Shown: positions 15,996-27,535, counted from the first letter of the stretch. The stretch: 38,907 bases of DNA from Bryobacterales bacterium (GCA_020851655.1 JADZCI010000021.1:1-38907), one strand, 5' to 3'. Translations and numbers: made by a program. Notes: generated by a model from the sequence alone, not told the origin.

Positions 15996-17288
15996 ATGGA
16001 CAAGGAAATGACAACCAGACGCCAAATTCTGAAATCCGCCGCTGCCGCGCCGATGATCGTCCCCAGCGTCGTGCTCGGCCAGCGGGCCGGAGCGGTGGCT
16101 CCGAGCGACAAGATTACTTTAGGCGGGATCGGCATCGGCTCACGCGGCGCCCACGTGTTGAGCAAGTTTCTCAACATCAGCCAGGTACAGTTTGTGGCGA
16201 TCTGCGACGTCCGCAACGAGCGCCGCGAGGAAATCAAATCGGTCGCGGACAAGAAATACGGCAACCACGACTGCCAGATGTACGACGACCAGTACGACCT
16301 GCTGGCGCGCCAGGACATCGATGCCGTGCTGATCGCCACCGGCGACCGCTGGCACACGCCGCTGTCGATCATCGCGGCGCAGCACGGCAAGGACGTCTAC
16401 TGCGAGAAGCCGTGCTCGATGACCATCGACGAAAGCTGGGCGCTGGCGGCGGCCTTCAAACGTTACAACCGCCTGTATCAAGCCGGATGCCAGCGGCGCA
16501 ACGGCGCCAACTTCATCCTTTGCAAGCAGCTCCTGCGCTCCGGCGCTCTCGGCAAGCTGAAGGCGCTCTATGCCAATGTCGGACCTTCGGTCAACTGGCC
16601 GCCGCTGCCCAGCCGTGACTGGCTCGCTGCTGAAGAACTGCCTCCCAAGCAGGTCCTCGATTGGGACCGCTGGCTTGGACCGGCGCCCTGGCGTCCCTAC
16701 CACTCTTCGTACGTGCGCGGCGGCTGGCGCAACTTCTACGATTTCCATGGAGGCGGAATCCTCGAGTGGGGATCGCACACCGTTGACTTGTGCCAGTGGG
16801 CGGCGGACCTGGACGATACGCAGCCTGTCGAGTATGAGCCGGTGGGGACCAACGTCGGGCCGTATCATGTGAACTGCCGGTACGCCAACGGAGTCCAACT
16901 CGTGATGCGGGACAACGGCTGGGATGGGGCATTGAAGACCGGGTCGTGCAGTTTCCGGATCGAAGGCGACCAGGGCTGGGTCGAGACCGGGGACCAGACC
17001 AGAATCGAGTGCTCAGACAACATCAGGCCGCTGCTGCGGCCCACTGAACCGGCCAGCCTGGCGCTGGAGAACCACGTCAAGGAACTGGTGCGTTGTATTG
17101 CCAAGCGCCAGCCGACCAGCGCTAACGCGGCGGCGGCGGCTAATTCGCACGTGGTCTGCCACGCGGCGTTCATCGCCTATCAGCGCGGCAAGACCCTCAC
17201 CTGGGACCCGGCCAAGGCCGAGTTTACCAACGACGAGATTGCCAACCGGATGCGGTCGCGCGCCCTGCGCGAACCGTGGCGGGTCTGA
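15996..17288 (+). CDS. TAT-exported Gfo/Idh/MocA-family oxidoreductase
   Basis: The protein has 430 residues. It begins with a twin-arginine signal (TTRRQILKSAAAAP then MIVPSVVLG), continues with a Rossmann NAD(P) loop GIGIGSRG at 44-51, and contains CEKPCSMT with the E137-K138-P139 signature of Gfo/Idh/MocA dehydrogenases. Exported members of this type, like glucose-fructose oxidoreductase, keep the cofactor tightly bound in the periplasm and act on sugars or derivatives. An ATG at 16008, just after AAGGA, is an alternative start. A HEAT-repeat protein follows after 18 bp, an arrangement consistent with a periplasmic complex. The substrate is unknown. Confidence 0.92.
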   Translation: MDKEMTTRRQILKSAAAAPMIVPSVVLGQRAGAVAPSDKITLGGIGIGSRGAHVLSKFLNISQVQFVAICDVRNERREEIKSVADKKYGNHDCQMYDDQYDLLARQDIDAVLIATGDRWHTPLSIIAAQHGKDVYCEKPCSMTIDESWALAAAFKRYNRLYQAGCQRRNGANFILCKQLLRSGALGKLKALYANVGPSVNWPPLPSRDWLAAEELPPKQVLDWDRWLGPAPWRPYHSSYVRGGWRNFYDFHGGGILEWGSHTVDLCQWAADLDDTQPVEYEPVGTNVGPYHVNCRYANGVQLVMRDNGWDGALKTGSCSFRIEGDQGWVETGDQTRIECSDNIRPLLRPTEPASLALENHVKELVRCIAKRQPTSANAAAAANSHVVCHAAFIAYQRGKTLTWDPAKAEFTNDEIANRMRSRALREPWRV

Positions 17289-17306
17289 AGCGAAGGAGAC
17301 CAAGCA

Positions 17307-18011
17307 ATGCAGCAAACGACACAAACCCCGCAAACTCCCCAAGCGGCCAAGCCGAAGCCGGCGCCGCCCAAGCCCCCAGCCGAGTTTCAGGAGGGCGCCA
17401 TCGCCACGATGGACGCAGCCGGTCTCGTTCGCATTCTTTCGGACTCCTCGGCGACGGAATTTCAAAAAGCCAAAGCTTGCCAGCGGGCGGGCGAACTGGG
17501 CGCAAAGGAAGCCGTGCCCGCGCTAGCCGCGCTGCTGAGCAGCGAGCACTTGAGCACGTACGCCCGTTACGGTCTGGAGCCGATTGCGGATCCTTCCGCC
17601 GGGGATGCGCTGCGCGCCGCCCTGCCCAAGCTGAAGGGCATCCTGCAAGCCGGGGTGATCAATTCACTTGGCGTGCGCCGGGACGAGAAGGCGGTACCGG
17701 CGCTCAGCAGGCTGGTCCGCGATTCCGACGTCAACGTGAGCCGCGCGGCAATCGCCGCCTTGGGCAGCATCGGAGGCGCGGCTTCGGCCAAGGAACTCCA
17801 GACGCTTGTCACCCGGACGACAGGCCTCACGAAGATGTCCGCCGCCGACGCCTGCCTGGTGTGCGCGGAGCGCATGCTGGCCGCCGGCGAGCGGGACCAG
17901 GCGCTCAAAATGTATGCGTTTCTGAGCAATCCGGACATTCCCAAGCCCGCGCGGCTGGGCGCTATGAACGCCATTATCAGCGTGGAGACCGCTCCGGACC
18001 GGCCGCGTTAG
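17307..18011 (+). CDS. HEAT-repeat protein downstream of the oxidoreductase (possibly truncated)
   Basis: The protein has 234 residues. A Pro/Gln/Lys-rich N-terminus (about 1-30) precedes helical HEAT-like repeats such as AVPALAALLSSE and AVPALSRLVRDSDVNVSRAAIAALGSIGG. No signal peptide is evident. A GAAGGAGA Shine-Dalgarno precedes the ATG. It is co-oriented with the oxidoreductase and may scaffold or regulate it. Related HEAT proteins are often much longer, and this one stops inside what looks like an ongoing repeat array, so truncation or a frameshift at the 3' end is possible; the adjacent convergent kinase gene leaves little space. Confidence 0.8.
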   Translation: MQQTTQTPQTPQAAKPKPAPPKPPAEFQEGAIATMDAAGLVRILSDSSATEFQKAKACQRAGELGAKEAVPALAALLSSEHLSTYARYGLEPIADPSAGDALRAALPKLKGILQAGVINSLGVRRDEKAVPALSRLVRDSDVNVSRAAIAALGSIGGAASAKELQTLVTRTTGLTKMSAADACLVCAERMLAAGERDQALKMYAFLSNPDIPKPARLGAMNAIISVETAPDRPR

Positions 18012-18030
18012 AGCGGCCGCTCCACCGCTC
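18011..18030. terminator. GC-rich palindrome between convergent genes (weak)
   Basis: GAGCGGCCGCTC (18011-18022) is a perfect 12-bp palindrome, and its left arm can also pair with CCGCTC at 18025-18030 over an 8-nt loop. It lies in the 22-bp gap between convergent stops. No T-run follows, so termination is only a possibility. Confidence 0.25.
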
Positions 18031-18033
18031 CAG

Positions 18034-21000
18034 TCAGGCCGCGGTTCCGGCGGTGAGCAGCGTGCCGCATTCAATCAGGTCGCGGGTTTCGCGGCCTTCG
18101 GTGAACCATTCATAGACCGGCGTCAAAACGGCCCGGCCTTCGGCGGCTCTGCCGGTGGCCGTCAGCAGGCGGCACAGGCTGGCGGCGGCGCGGAGTTCCC
18201 AGCCCCGGGTTTGCGCGGCGCTTGCCTTGGTGAGCGCCAGCCGCAGCGTCCATTCGGCATCATCCAACCGGGACTTCCGAATCAGAGCTTCGCCTTGGAA
18301 GCGCAGCATCTCGGCCTGGTAGTAGCCTTCGCCGTGTTGTTCAGCGGCGCGAATGCCCGCGTCAAGGTGATCGAGCGCCTCATCCACTTTTCCGACTTCC
18401 AGCAGACCTTCTACGAGTTCGGCGACAAAGTTTCCGCGTGCGATCAGCGAGCCGGCGGAGGCCTGCGCTTGCAGACACTTTTTCATCCGCGCGATGCCCT
18501 CTTCGGCCTGGCCCAGGAAGACGAGGGACCAGCCAAGGTGCATCAGCGACCAGCCCATGATTTCACGCAGGCCGTATTCGGTGGCGTACTTCAGCGCGGC
18601 CGCGGCTTCGCGGCTTGTTTGCGTGTATTCACGGCGCAAGCGGTGGACCGTGGCGCACTGCATCATCGTGAAACCGGTGTCGTAGGGCGCGCGAATCGCG
18701 GTGGCCTGCTGGTGCGCGCGCCGCGCTTCGTCGAGCGCCTGTTCGGGATAGCCGAGGTACCAGAGTTGCGTCGCCAGTTGCGTCCGGCAGGCCACCGCGT
18801 TGTCGAGCGCGAACATGAATGTGCGTTCGGTGCGCGTCCGCGGAACCTCGATGCCCAGCGCCGTGCGAAAGTTCTCCGCCGAGGACGCGGCGTTTCCCAG
18901 GTAGCCTTCCGTGAAGCCGGCCGCCAGGCAGGCTTCGACGCGCGCGACGGGGTCGTCAGTCCGGTTGGCGAGTTCCGTGAGCAGGCGGGCGAGCGAATGC
19001 GCCTTGCGATACTCGGCGCGAACCAGGTGAAACGCCCACAGCCCGCGCATGGCGTTCGACTGCTGAGCGGGAACGCCGTGGCTTTGGCAGAGCGCGGTGG
19101 CTTCGTCGTAAACCTGTAACACTTCCGGGTCGCCAAAGCCGCGAGTCTGAGTCAGCGCCGAACCGAGCAAGAGAGACAGCGTGATTTCGCGCGCCGCGCG
19201 CTCGCCGCTTTCCGGCAGGCGTTGCAGGCAGTCCAGACCGCGGCGCGCCAGCACCGCCACCTCGCGGCCGGCGAAGACGCGCGCCGCGTTGACCGCCGCC
19301 GAATAATAGTAGCCGGAAGCGACCGAAAGGTCCCGCCCTTGTTCAAACAGGAACGCCAGTTGCGAGGCGTAGTCGGCGGTTTCGTCGCGGTACAACGCTT
19401 CCAGGCGCCGGGCGATCTGCAGGCTCCAGCGGCTGCGCCGCGTCAAGGCCAGCGACTCGGTGAGCGCGTTCTGGTACAGCGCATGGCTGAAGCGGTAGCG
19501 CAGCGTCAGCGTGCCATCGGGGAACTCCTTTTCCGAGACCAGTTCGATGAGCCCCTGCGTTTTGGAGATCCGTTCCAGGCGGTCTTCAATCTCGTCTTCG
19601 CCCCGGCTGAGCACGTGGCAGACGACCGAGGAGTCGAACTCGGCGCCTTGCAACGCGCCGGCGCGCAGCACCTGCCGGTCTTCTTCGGGCAGGTGTTCGA
19701 TCGTGCGCTCAATCATGCTGCGCGTGCTCACCGGCATGTCGTGCGCAATGTCCTTGAGGTTGGCCGCCAGTTTCCAGTTGCCCGAGGCGCCGGTGACGAT
19801 TCCGCGAATCTTCAAGTCGCGCAGCAGGTCGGCCATGAACAGCGGATGGCCCTCGGTCCGCGCGTGGACCAGTTGGACGAAATCGGCGGGAAACTCGTGG
19901 CCCTCGAACTCCCGCGCCAGGTATTGCTCCACGCTTTGCCGGTCCAGGTAATCGAGGTTCACCTCGAACGCGAGGTCGTGGCTCTGCATTTCGAGTTGCA
20001 CGGAGCGGAACGGATGAGACGCCGCCTGAATCGCCGACGGCCGGTAGGTCACAATCACCAGCAGGCGGAGGTCGCCGCAGCGGCTGCCCAGGTAGCTGAG
20101 CAGGTCCACGGTGGACAGGTCGGCCCAATGCAGATCTTCCAGGAACAACACCACCGGATGGACCTTGGTCAGGTTTTCCAGGTAGGCGACAAACTCGCGT
20201 TTGAGGCGCTCCTGCGAGTTGGCGGTCTTTTCTTCGACTTCCGAAGGCGCGATGATCGAGTCGCCGGTCGTGAGCGAGGACACCTGCAGGAACCACGTGG
20301 GCGCGGTCTGCTTCATCAACCGGGCGGTAATCGAAGCGAAGGTGGAGCGCAGCAGATCGCTGAGCGCTTCGAACACGGGCAGGTAGGCTTCCGCGCCGGC
20401 CAGGCGTTCGGCGCAACGGCCCCGGGCGATGAGGCAGCCCTTGGTCTGCGCCAGAAACTCCTCCACCAGCGTGGTCTTTCCGAGGCCGGCTTCTCCGCGA
20501 ATCGCCGCCAGCACTCCGCGGCCTGAGGCGGCGCGGTCGAGCGCGGCGCGGAGTTGCGCCTTTTGCGAATCCCGCCCGACCACCTTGCTGCGCGCCGCGG
20601 CGGGCTTGGATTGCAACGGCACATGGCCGGAAGAGTCGCTAAGCGCGGCCACCACGTCGTCGGCGCTGGGCCGGTGCGCGGGGTCCTTGTCCAGCATGCC
20701 CATCATGAGCATTTCGAGGTCGCGCGGGATGGCCGGATTCAGGTCCGACGGCGCGGCCGGCGTGGTGTCGAGAATCGCTTTCATCGCCGCGCCAAACGTG
20801 GCGGCCGGAAACGGATGCGAGCCGGTGGCGAGTTCGTACAGCACCACGCCGAGCGAAAAGACGTCGGACGCGCCGCTGAGCGCCAAGCCCAGGATCTGTT
20901 CCGGCGACATGTAGCGGACGGTTCCAACGAGGCTGCCCTCGATGGTCGGCGCGCTGGTTACGGTTTCCTGGCCCTCCGGGTTGAGGAAGCGTTTGGCGAT

Positions 21001-21480
21001 GCCGAAGTCAAGGACTTTCACGTAGCCGTCGGCGCGCACCATGATGTTCTCGGGCTTCACGTCGCGGTGAACCAGCCCCGCCGCGTGCGCGGCGGCCAGC
21101 GCTTTGGCGGCTTGCGCCAGCACCGCCCGGAGCGAGCCGATTTCGACCGGGCGCGACGCCATGTCGCGGAGCGTCTGGCCTTCGACGATCTCCATCGCCA
21201 TGAAGGCGATCTCGTTCTCGCTGCCGAATTCGTAGATGGTGACGATGTTGGGATGGTTGAGCGCCGAGGCTGCGCGGGCTTCGCGGAAGAACCGCTGGAG
21301 CCGGACCGAGGAGGCGTCGCCGGACTTCAGGACTTTGACCGCGACCGGACGTCCGAGGATGGTGTCGCGCGCGCGGTACACGACTCCCATGCCGCCTCCA
21401 CCGAGGCGCTCAAGAATCTCGTATGAACCCAGTTTGGCGCCGGTTAGAATGAAGGGTCCCTCTCGAAACGGGCCGCTCAC
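18034..21480 (-). CDS. Ser/Thr protein kinase fused to an AAA/NACHT-like ATPase and TPR array
   Basis: The protein has 1148 residues. Residues 18-280 are a complete Hanks-type kinase: Gly loop LGGGGMGVVYRA, K49 in VAVKVL, HRDVKPEN with D140, and DFG with D158. Residues about 300-600 are a MalT/adenylate-cyclase-like ATPase with GREDSQ-like VGRDSQ at 301, Walker A GEAGLGKT at 329-336 and a Walker B FLEDLHWAD near 450. The C-terminal half is TPR-like helical repeats. There is no transmembrane helix and no C-terminal HTH, so it should be a cytosolic signalling ATPase acting by phosphorylation. It is monocistronic and convergent with the HEAT gene. The targets are unknown. Confidence 0.93.
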   Translation of the reverse strand: MSGPFREGPFILTGAKLGSYEILERLGGGGMGVVYRARDTILGRPVAVKVLKSGDASSVRLQRFFREARAASALNHPNIVTIYEFGSENEIAFMAMEIVEGQTLRDMASRPVEIGSLRAVLAQAAKALAAAHAAGLVHRDVKPENIMVRADGYVKVLDFGIAKRFLNPEGQETVTSAPTIEGSLVGTVRYMSPEQILGLALSGASDVFSLGVVLYELATGSHPFPAATFGAAMKAILDTTPAAPSDLNPAIPRDLEMLMMGMLDKDPAHRPSADDVVAALSDSSGHVPLQSKPAAARSKVVGRDSQKAQLRAALDRAASGRGVLAAIRGEAGLGKTTLVEEFLAQTKGCLIARGRCAERLAGAEAYLPVFEALSDLLRSTFASITARLMKQTAPTWFLQVSSLTTGDSIIAPSEVEEKTANSQERLKREFVAYLENLTKVHPVVLFLEDLHWADLSTVDLLSYLGSRCGDLRLLVIVTYRPSAIQAASHPFRSVQLEMQSHDLAFEVNLDYLDRQSVEQYLAREFEGHEFPADFVQLVHARTEGHPLFMADLLRDLKIRGIVTGASGNWKLAANLKDIAHDMPVSTRSMIERTIEHLPEEDRQVLRAGALQGAEFDSSVVCHVLSRGEDEIEDRLERISKTQGLIELVSEKEFPDGTLTLRYRFSHALYQNALTESLALTRRSRWSLQIARRLEALYRDETADYASQLAFLFEQGRDLSVASGYYYSAAVNAARVFAGREVAVLARRGLDCLQRLPESGERAAREITLSLLLGSALTQTRGFGDPEVLQVYDEATALCQSHGVPAQQSNAMRGLWAFHLVRAEYRKAHSLARLLTELANRTDDPVARVEACLAAGFTEGYLGNAASSAENFRTALGIEVPRTRTERTFMFALDNAVACRTQLATQLWYLGYPEQALDEARRAHQQATAIRAPYDTGFTMMQCATVHRLRREYTQTSREAAAALKYATEYGLREIMGWSLMHLGWSLVFLGQAEEGIARMKKCLQAQASAGSLIARGNFVAELVEGLLEVGKVDEALDHLDAGIRAAEQHGEGYYQAEMLRFQGEALIRKSRLDDAEWTLRLALTKASAAQTRGWELRAAASLCRLLTATGRAAEGRAVLTPVYEWFTEGRETRDLIECGTLLTAGTAA

Positions 21481-21586
21481 GCGGCTCGTGCCGGTATCGA
21501 TGACAGTATGACGAATTTCGCATGGCCGCCGCCATGGCCGTCTTCGCGCCGGGTTGCGCCGGCAAACAATGTGCTAATCAAGGGGT

Positions 21587-22330
21587 GTGCCACGGCTGGT
21601 GTTTGCGTTGGCGGCGTTGGCTGGTTGCGCCTATGGCGCCGAACTCAGCCAGAAGACCGCGCAGGAATTCCGCGGTTACATACGGCGGCAGGAGGCGGCC
21701 ATGGGACACTCGCCGCAGCCGCGCTGGAAGACGCTGCGGGCCGGCGAACTCATGGTCGCCCCGTGGGGCGCCAGCCCTACAGTGGACGTGGACGACGGCC
21801 TGATTCACGATTGGGTCGCCGCCTACTTTGCGCCCGGCGTGAAGGCTGACAAGGTTCGCGACACGCTGCTCAGCTATGACCGCTACACCGCGATCTACAA
21901 GCCAGAAGTGCTGAAGGCGGAAGTTTTGCCGCCGTCCGGCGGGCGCAAGCGTCTGCTGCTGCGCGTGGTCAAGAAAAAGGTCATCACCGTCGTGCTCGAC
22001 ACGGAGTATGAAATCGAATCGTCACAGGTCTCGCCGGAAGTCTTCGTGTCGCGATCGCGGTCCACCAACGTCTGGGAGGTTGAAGACGCCGGGGAACCTT
22101 CGGAGGAGCGCAAGAAGCCTGGAACCGGTTACGGATTCCTGTGGGCGCTGAACTCCTATTGGTACATCGAGGACCGCGGCGGCGGCGCGTATGTCGAGTG
22201 CCGCGCCGTTTCGCTGACGCGGGACATCCCCGCCGCCGTGTCGTGGGCGGTCAAGCCGATGATCACGAGCCTGCCGAAAGAGTCGCTCGAAAAGACGCTG
22301 CGCGACACGGTTCAAGCCGCGTCGCGGTAA
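21587..22330 (+). CDS. Exported SRPBCC/START-like protein of unknown function
   Basis: The protein has 247 residues from a GTG at 21587 preceded by AAGGGG. Residues 1-17 (PRLVFALAALAGCAYGA) look like a signal peptide. A QEAAMGHSPQPRWKTL segment follows. The C-terminal GFLWALNSYWYIEDRGGGAY and LTRDIPAAVSWAVKP segments resemble the strand-helix end of START/SRPBCC lipid-binding folds. It probably acts in the periplasm on a hydrophobic ligand, but this is fold-level inference. It is divergent from the kinase gene and convergent with the glycosidase, so it has no operon partner. Confidence 0.7.
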   Translation: MPRLVFALAALAGCAYGAELSQKTAQEFRGYIRRQEAAMGHSPQPRWKTLRAGELMVAPWGASPTVDVDDGLIHDWVAAYFAPGVKADKVRDTLLSYDRYTAIYKPEVLKAEVLPPSGGRKRLLLRVVKKKVITVVLDTEYEIESSQVSPEVFVSRSRSTNVWEVEDAGEPSEERKKPGTGYGFLWALNSYWYIEDRGGGAYVECRAVSLTRDIPAAVSWAVKPMITSLPKESLEKTLRDTVQAASR

Positions 22331-22339
22331 GCCTGCGGC

Positions 22340-24814
22340 TTACGGAAGCCGGCCGGTGACGCGAGCAAGCGTAGCGGATTGGGCGATGAGCCGGCCGCCG
22401 GCAAAGACGTTCAACCCCCGGCCCCGGCCGAACTTTTGTCCGTCCTGATCCCACAAGATGGTGAGCGATTGCCCGTGGTAAGGCACGCCTTCCAGGCAGA
22501 ACCACGGCCATGCTCCGGCGGGAAGAAGCGGATTCACTTCGACCACATCGTCGGCTCGCGGGCGCAGCCCGGCCACTCCGGTGATGACGAGGTCGGCAAA
22601 TCCGGAATGGTTGTAGTGATCGCCGCGGCCGTTGAACGTCCCTTTCTTGATTTTCCGCGCGCGGGCATGCCATTCGCCGGTGAACGGGTTCAGATTCTCA
22701 TCGACGAACGCCATCCGGCTGCCGTCCGGCAGCGTCAGTTGCTGGCTTCTGGCGTAAATGAGGAACGTCTTGAAGTAGTCGCTGGCGGTGATCGCCGTTT
22801 GCGCGCGGCCGTTCAGCACATTGGCCAGGGCTTTCAGCGTGATCGTGGTTGCAAACGGCCAGCTCGGGCCGTTCCACTGGCAGTCGTCGCCGGATTCGGC
22901 AATGGCGAACGCGGGATGACGCCGTTCGGCCGTCGTGGGACCGAACGGCGCAAAGAAGCCTTCCGGGTCCATCAGTTGTTTCCAGGCGGCTTCAAAGCCG
23001 CGCCCCGGCGACGGCAGATCGAATAACCAGGGCGTATAGCCGATGGCTTCGCGAACCGAGGCGAACGAACCGGATTCGAGCAGTGTTTCAAAGAACTGCT
23101 GTTTGGGGTTCCATAGCCGCTCTTCTACGAGCGTCTTGAGCGTGGCTGCCTTTTCTTCGAAACGCGCGGCGATGGCGGGCTTGCCGGCCAGCCGGGCGAT
23201 GCGCGATATCGCCACCGCATTGCCGTACATGTAGCTGTTGATCGACGGGCGGGCATTCCTGGCTTTGCGGCCGCCGGAGATGGACTCTTCCATTGCATCG
23301 CGCACATCGTATTGCCAGAAGAGCCCGGACGGGAGCAGGCGGTCGCGTTCCCAGGCCGCATAGTCGAGCAGGAGAGGATCGAGAAGCCCGGTGACTTCGC
23401 GTTTGCATCCGCCGGCGAGGAACCGTTCATAGACCGCCGCCGCGGTCCAGTTCGAGTACTGATGATAATTGCGCTGCAATCCCCCGCCATCGCCGGATCG
23501 CAGCCAGAAGTCGAGGTCCTGTCCGGTATAGCGCGGGTCCCGCAGCCAGCGGCCTTCGGCGATGTGGTGTCCCAGTGCGGAACTGATGGCGTTGTACTCG
23601 GTCGCGTGCTTGACGGGGCGGAGGAATTCAGTGATGACGAATCCCGCCGGAGTCTGCCGGATGTGCTTGCGATAGGCCCACCAGCGGTAATACCAGGTGC
23701 GTTCCACGTCAGGGTCCGGGCAGTGTAGGAACGGGATGTTCTCGACGAGCCAGGGCCAGGCGCGCTCGTCCGGGATATAGGAAACGACGTCCGGCGTGGG
23801 GTGCGAGTCGAAATCGTCGATGTAGTGGCGGAACTGTGCGCGGTCGAGGATCTCGGGCGCCGCGAAATCCGCGGCGAGACGGCTGGCCAGGGATGCCGCC
23901 AGCGGGCCGGGATGGATCGCGACGCGATAGCGAAACACCGCCGAGGCGCCCGCTGGAATCGTATAACTGCCGTCCCGGCTCTTGTCCTTCATGAAATCGT
24001 GTTCCCCGAACGGATTGGCGGCGCACAGGCCATATCCGCGGGCATGCCAGAAAGCGGGATATTTCGGGTTGGCGGGATGATCGAACAGCGTAACGCCTAA
24101 CTGCCGCCCCGCAACAGTGGCGGTGTAATCGACCCACCCGGCGCGCTGCCCCCACACCTGCTTGGTTCCGGTGAGGCCGTTCGAGTTGGTGATGACCGCG
24201 CCGCGATCTTCCCGAAACTCGTCGCGGAACCGGAGCCCGAGCGCGCCTTCCTCGGTGTCGCCGAAACGGAGCGGATGATCCTTGGGTGCGCGCAGCGTGA
24301 CGCGCACGTCGGCAATACGGGTCTCGCCCCACACCTTGAAACGGAACGACTGTTCGATTTCCCCAAGCTCTTTTCCGCCGGGAGCGATGAGGCGGAACAA
24401 ACCGGTGACGGTGTCACCCGCGGCGGCAGGCTCGCCCGCCGCTACAATGCGTCCGGTAACGTCGGGGCCTTTGTCCCGCCAGAAGTCGACTCCATTGATA
24501 TCGCCGTGCGCATACCACAGCCCGTGATGCCATACGTGGTCCTGCGATTCGCCCTCGATCTTTTCCACTGGGTAGCCACGCGTGATCGCCACACCGTTGG
24601 CGGCGCGAAGAGGATGGAGGAACGGTTGGGGCCACTCGCGTCCGTAGTAGAAGTTGGAGAACGGCTGGCCGTTGATCGTGATCTCGATTCTGCCCGGGTG
24701 ACGGATGAAGCCGATGGCGGCGCTGTCCGCGAACAAGGGCAGGGCCGCGGCCAGCAGCATGACGGTGCGCAACGCGCGAACTCCGCCGGGACAAGCCGCC
24801 CAGTTGTTTGTCAT
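22340..24814 (-). CDS. Exported PmoA-domain (DUF6807) / MGH1-like glycoside hydrolase fusion
   Basis: The protein has 824 residues from the ATG at 24814, which overlaps the upstream DUF1593 stop (ATGA); the frame is open further upstream but without homology. Residues 12-32 are a signal-peptide core. Residues about 36-310 are a PmoA/DUF6807 domain with DHVWHHGLW at 92-100. Residues about 350-800 are an (alpha/alpha)6 glycosidase related to MGH1/GH63, with [13 protein letters not shown] at 502-514, [12 protein letters not shown] near 522, [10 protein letters not shown] at 646-655 and [14 protein letters not shown] at 731-744. PmoA-domain proteins have been linked to sugar degradation loci. The fusion suggests one polypeptide doing two steps on a plant or microbial glycan. 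The linkage cleaved is unknown. Confidence 0.85.
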   Translation of the reverse strand: MTNNWAACPGGVRALRTVMLLAAALPLFADSAAIGFIRHPGRIEITINGQPFSNFYYGREWPQPFLHPLRAANGVAITRGYPVEKIEGESQDHVWHHGLWYAHGDINGVDFWRDKGPDVTGRIVAAGEPAAAGDTVTGLFRLIAPGGKELGEIEQSFRFKVWGETRIADVRVTLRAPKDHPLRFGDTEEGALGLRFRDEFREDRGAVITNSNGLTGTKQVWGQRAGWVDYTATVAGRQLGVTLFDHPANPKYPAFWHARGYGLCAANPFGEHDFMKDKSRDGSYTIPAGASAVFRYRVAIHPGPLAASLASRLAADFAAPEILDRAQFRHYIDDFDSHPTPDVVSYIPDERAWPWLVENIPFLHCPDPDVERTWYYRWWAYRKHIRQTPAGFVITEFLRPVKHATEYNAISSALGHHIAEGRWLRDPRYTGQDLDFWLRSGDGGGLQRNYHQYSNWTAAAVYERFLAGGCKREVTGLLDPLLLDYAAWERDRLLPSGLFWQYDVRDAMEESISGGRKARNARPSINSYMYGNAVAISRIARLAGKPAIAARFEEKAATLKTLVEERLWNPKQQFFETLLESGSFASVREAIGYTPWLFDLPSPGRGFEAAWKQLMDPEGFFAPFGPTTAERRHPAFAIAESGDDCQWNGPSWPFATTITLKALANVLNGRAQTAITASDYFKTFLIYARSQQLTLPDGSRMAFVDENLNPFTGEWHARARKIKKGTFNGRGDHYNHSGFADLVITGVAGLRPRADDVVEVNPLLPAGAWPWFCLEGVPYHGQSLTILWDQDGQKFGRGRGLNVFAGGRLIAQSATLARVTGRLP

Positions 24815-26232
24815 AGCTGGGATGGAAAGATCGTGACGATAACGCGGCGGTAGCGGGTGAGCGGCGGTGCGCCGTTGTCGGTCACGGCCAGAACGATGTG
24901 GACAGTCTCCGGCTTGGCGACTTTCGGCGCGGTGAACCACGCCTCCGCCTGGCCGGCATTCTCAATGGCCAGCGCCGCGGGCGTACGTGAATTCGAGACC
25001 GGTACCGTGCTGGGCTCGCCGTAATAGATCCACTCGTAGCTCAGGCTGTTGCCATCGGGATCGGTGGAGCCGGCGGCGCTGAGGTTGACCCGCTCTCCGG
25101 ACTGCGCGCTCAGCCTCGCCGGGTGATTCAAGTTCGCCACGGGCGGGTGGTTGGCCGCCGCGAACGGCTGGATGGTCCAATCCATGCGTGCGGAAAAATC
25201 GTTCTGGTAAGCTTCGCGCCAGCGCCAGATGGTGACCTTGTTGCCCGAATGCCACTTTCCATCCACGCCCTTTGCTTCGTCTTCGGCATCGGTCCAGAAC
25301 GGCCTGCTTTCGGGTTCGATGAGCCACTTGCGCATCCTGGGCGTGTAGAACTCGTACCGCCCGCCCCAACTGCCCCAGTCCGGGTGCTCAGGGTCGCCCA
25401 ATCCGTTCCCGATCAGGTAGAGGAAACTTGGTGTGTCGCCTTCCATCAGGAACTTGGTCACCGGATAGAGCGCGCCGAGCGGCCCCTTGGCGCGCACGTT
25501 CTTGTCGAGCCAGGGATTGTCCACGATACTGAAGTCGGCGCCAGTGAAGCGGCCGTGGAAGTTGTCGCCGCTGATCGCGCTCCATGTGGCGTGGTGGTAG
25601 GCCCCGGCGGCGTGGTAGCCAGGACTGGCGATGTAGAACAGGGAAGGAAAGGTCTTCCTGATCCACGGTCCGCTGTCGTCCTGATCGGAGATGGTGTAGA
25701 CGCGCAATTTGGCGGTGAACTTGTCGAGATCCTCCGGCGAGCGCGTGGCCCGTACTTTCCAGAGAGCCTGGGCGAGGCAATTCGGGCCGCCCCAGACAAT
25801 CACCCAAACGGGCCGCGGATCGTCGCGGTCCACCACTTCGATGATGCGTTCCGAGCCCGGCGAGTCCATTCCCTTGCCGACGGCGCGCATGCCGAAGTCC
25901 GGCCTTCCGTCGCGGATGACGGACTGCAAGTACTCCTCCCCCGGAAATCCCGGCTCGTGCTTCAACAGGTTGGCGTGAACCTTGCCGTAGGCGCCAACGA
26001 GGCGGCGTATGCTTTCCGGCGCGGTCTTGTCGCGTTGATGAACCGAAGTGGTGGCGACGAGTCCTTCGATGTCCCACTGGTTGGAGTAGACGAGAAAGCG
26101 GATCATGGATTGCGTGTCGTCGGGCTCGTTCTCGATGTCGGTGAGCACGATGACGCGTGGCTTCGGCCCGGCCGCGGCGAGCGCCAGCGCGGTGCACGCA
26201 CCCAGCAGGAACAGGATTGAAGCGCGTTGCAT
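24811..26232 (-). CDS. Exported DUF1593 protein, Sde182-like, with C-terminal Ig-like domain
   Basis: The protein has 473 residues. A signal peptide ([20 protein letters not shown]) is followed by a nucleoside-hydrolase-like domain with acidic metal motif [13 protein letters not shown] (D32, D38, D39) and a [15 protein letters not shown] strand near 145. The last ~100 residues form an Ig/cadherin-like unit ([18 protein letters not shown] and [19 protein letters not shown]). This is the layout of DUF1593 / Sde182, described as a cellulose-binding nucleoside-hydrolase-like protein. It may hydrolyse a glycosidic bond in a plant-derived oligosaccharide. It is coupled to the PmoA-GH gene and follows its paralogue after 13 bp. 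Confidence 0.87.
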   Translation of the reverse strand: MQRASILFLLGACTALALAAAGPKPRVIVLTDIENEPDDTQSMIRFLVYSNQWDIEGLVATTSVHQRDKTAPESIRRLVGAYGKVHANLLKHEPGFPGEEYLQSVIRDGRPDFGMRAVGKGMDSPGSERIIEVVDRDDPRPVWVIVWGGPNCLAQALWKVRATRSPEDLDKFTAKLRVYTISDQDDSGPWIRKTFPSLFYIASPGYHAAGAYHHATWSAISGDNFHGRFTGADFSIVDNPWLDKNVRAKGPLGALYPVTKFLMEGDTPSFLYLIGNGLGDPEHPDWGSWGGRYEFYTPRMRKWLIEPESRPFWTDAEDEAKGVDGKWHSGNKVTIWRWREAYQNDFSARMDWTIQPFAAANHPPVANLNHPARLSAQSGERVNLSAAGSTDPDGNSLSYEWIYYGEPSTVPVSNSRTPAALAIENAGQAEAWFTAPKVAKPETVHIVLAVTDNGAPPLTRYRRVIVTIFPSQL

Positions 26233-26245
26233 GGTCCTATTTACA

Positions 26246-27535
<1,290 letters not shown>

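Noticed and set aside
19222-20526. A 434-codon plus-strand open frame opposite the kinase-ATPase gene
   Set aside because: It is antisense to the ATPase and TPR region, His/Arg/Gln-rich and without any recognisable fold.
24815-24940. Upstream extension of the PmoA-GH frame by 42 codons
   Set aside because: It lies within the DUF1593 gene and encodes a basic sequence with no signal peptide, while the ATG at 24814 gives an export leader and ATGA coupling.
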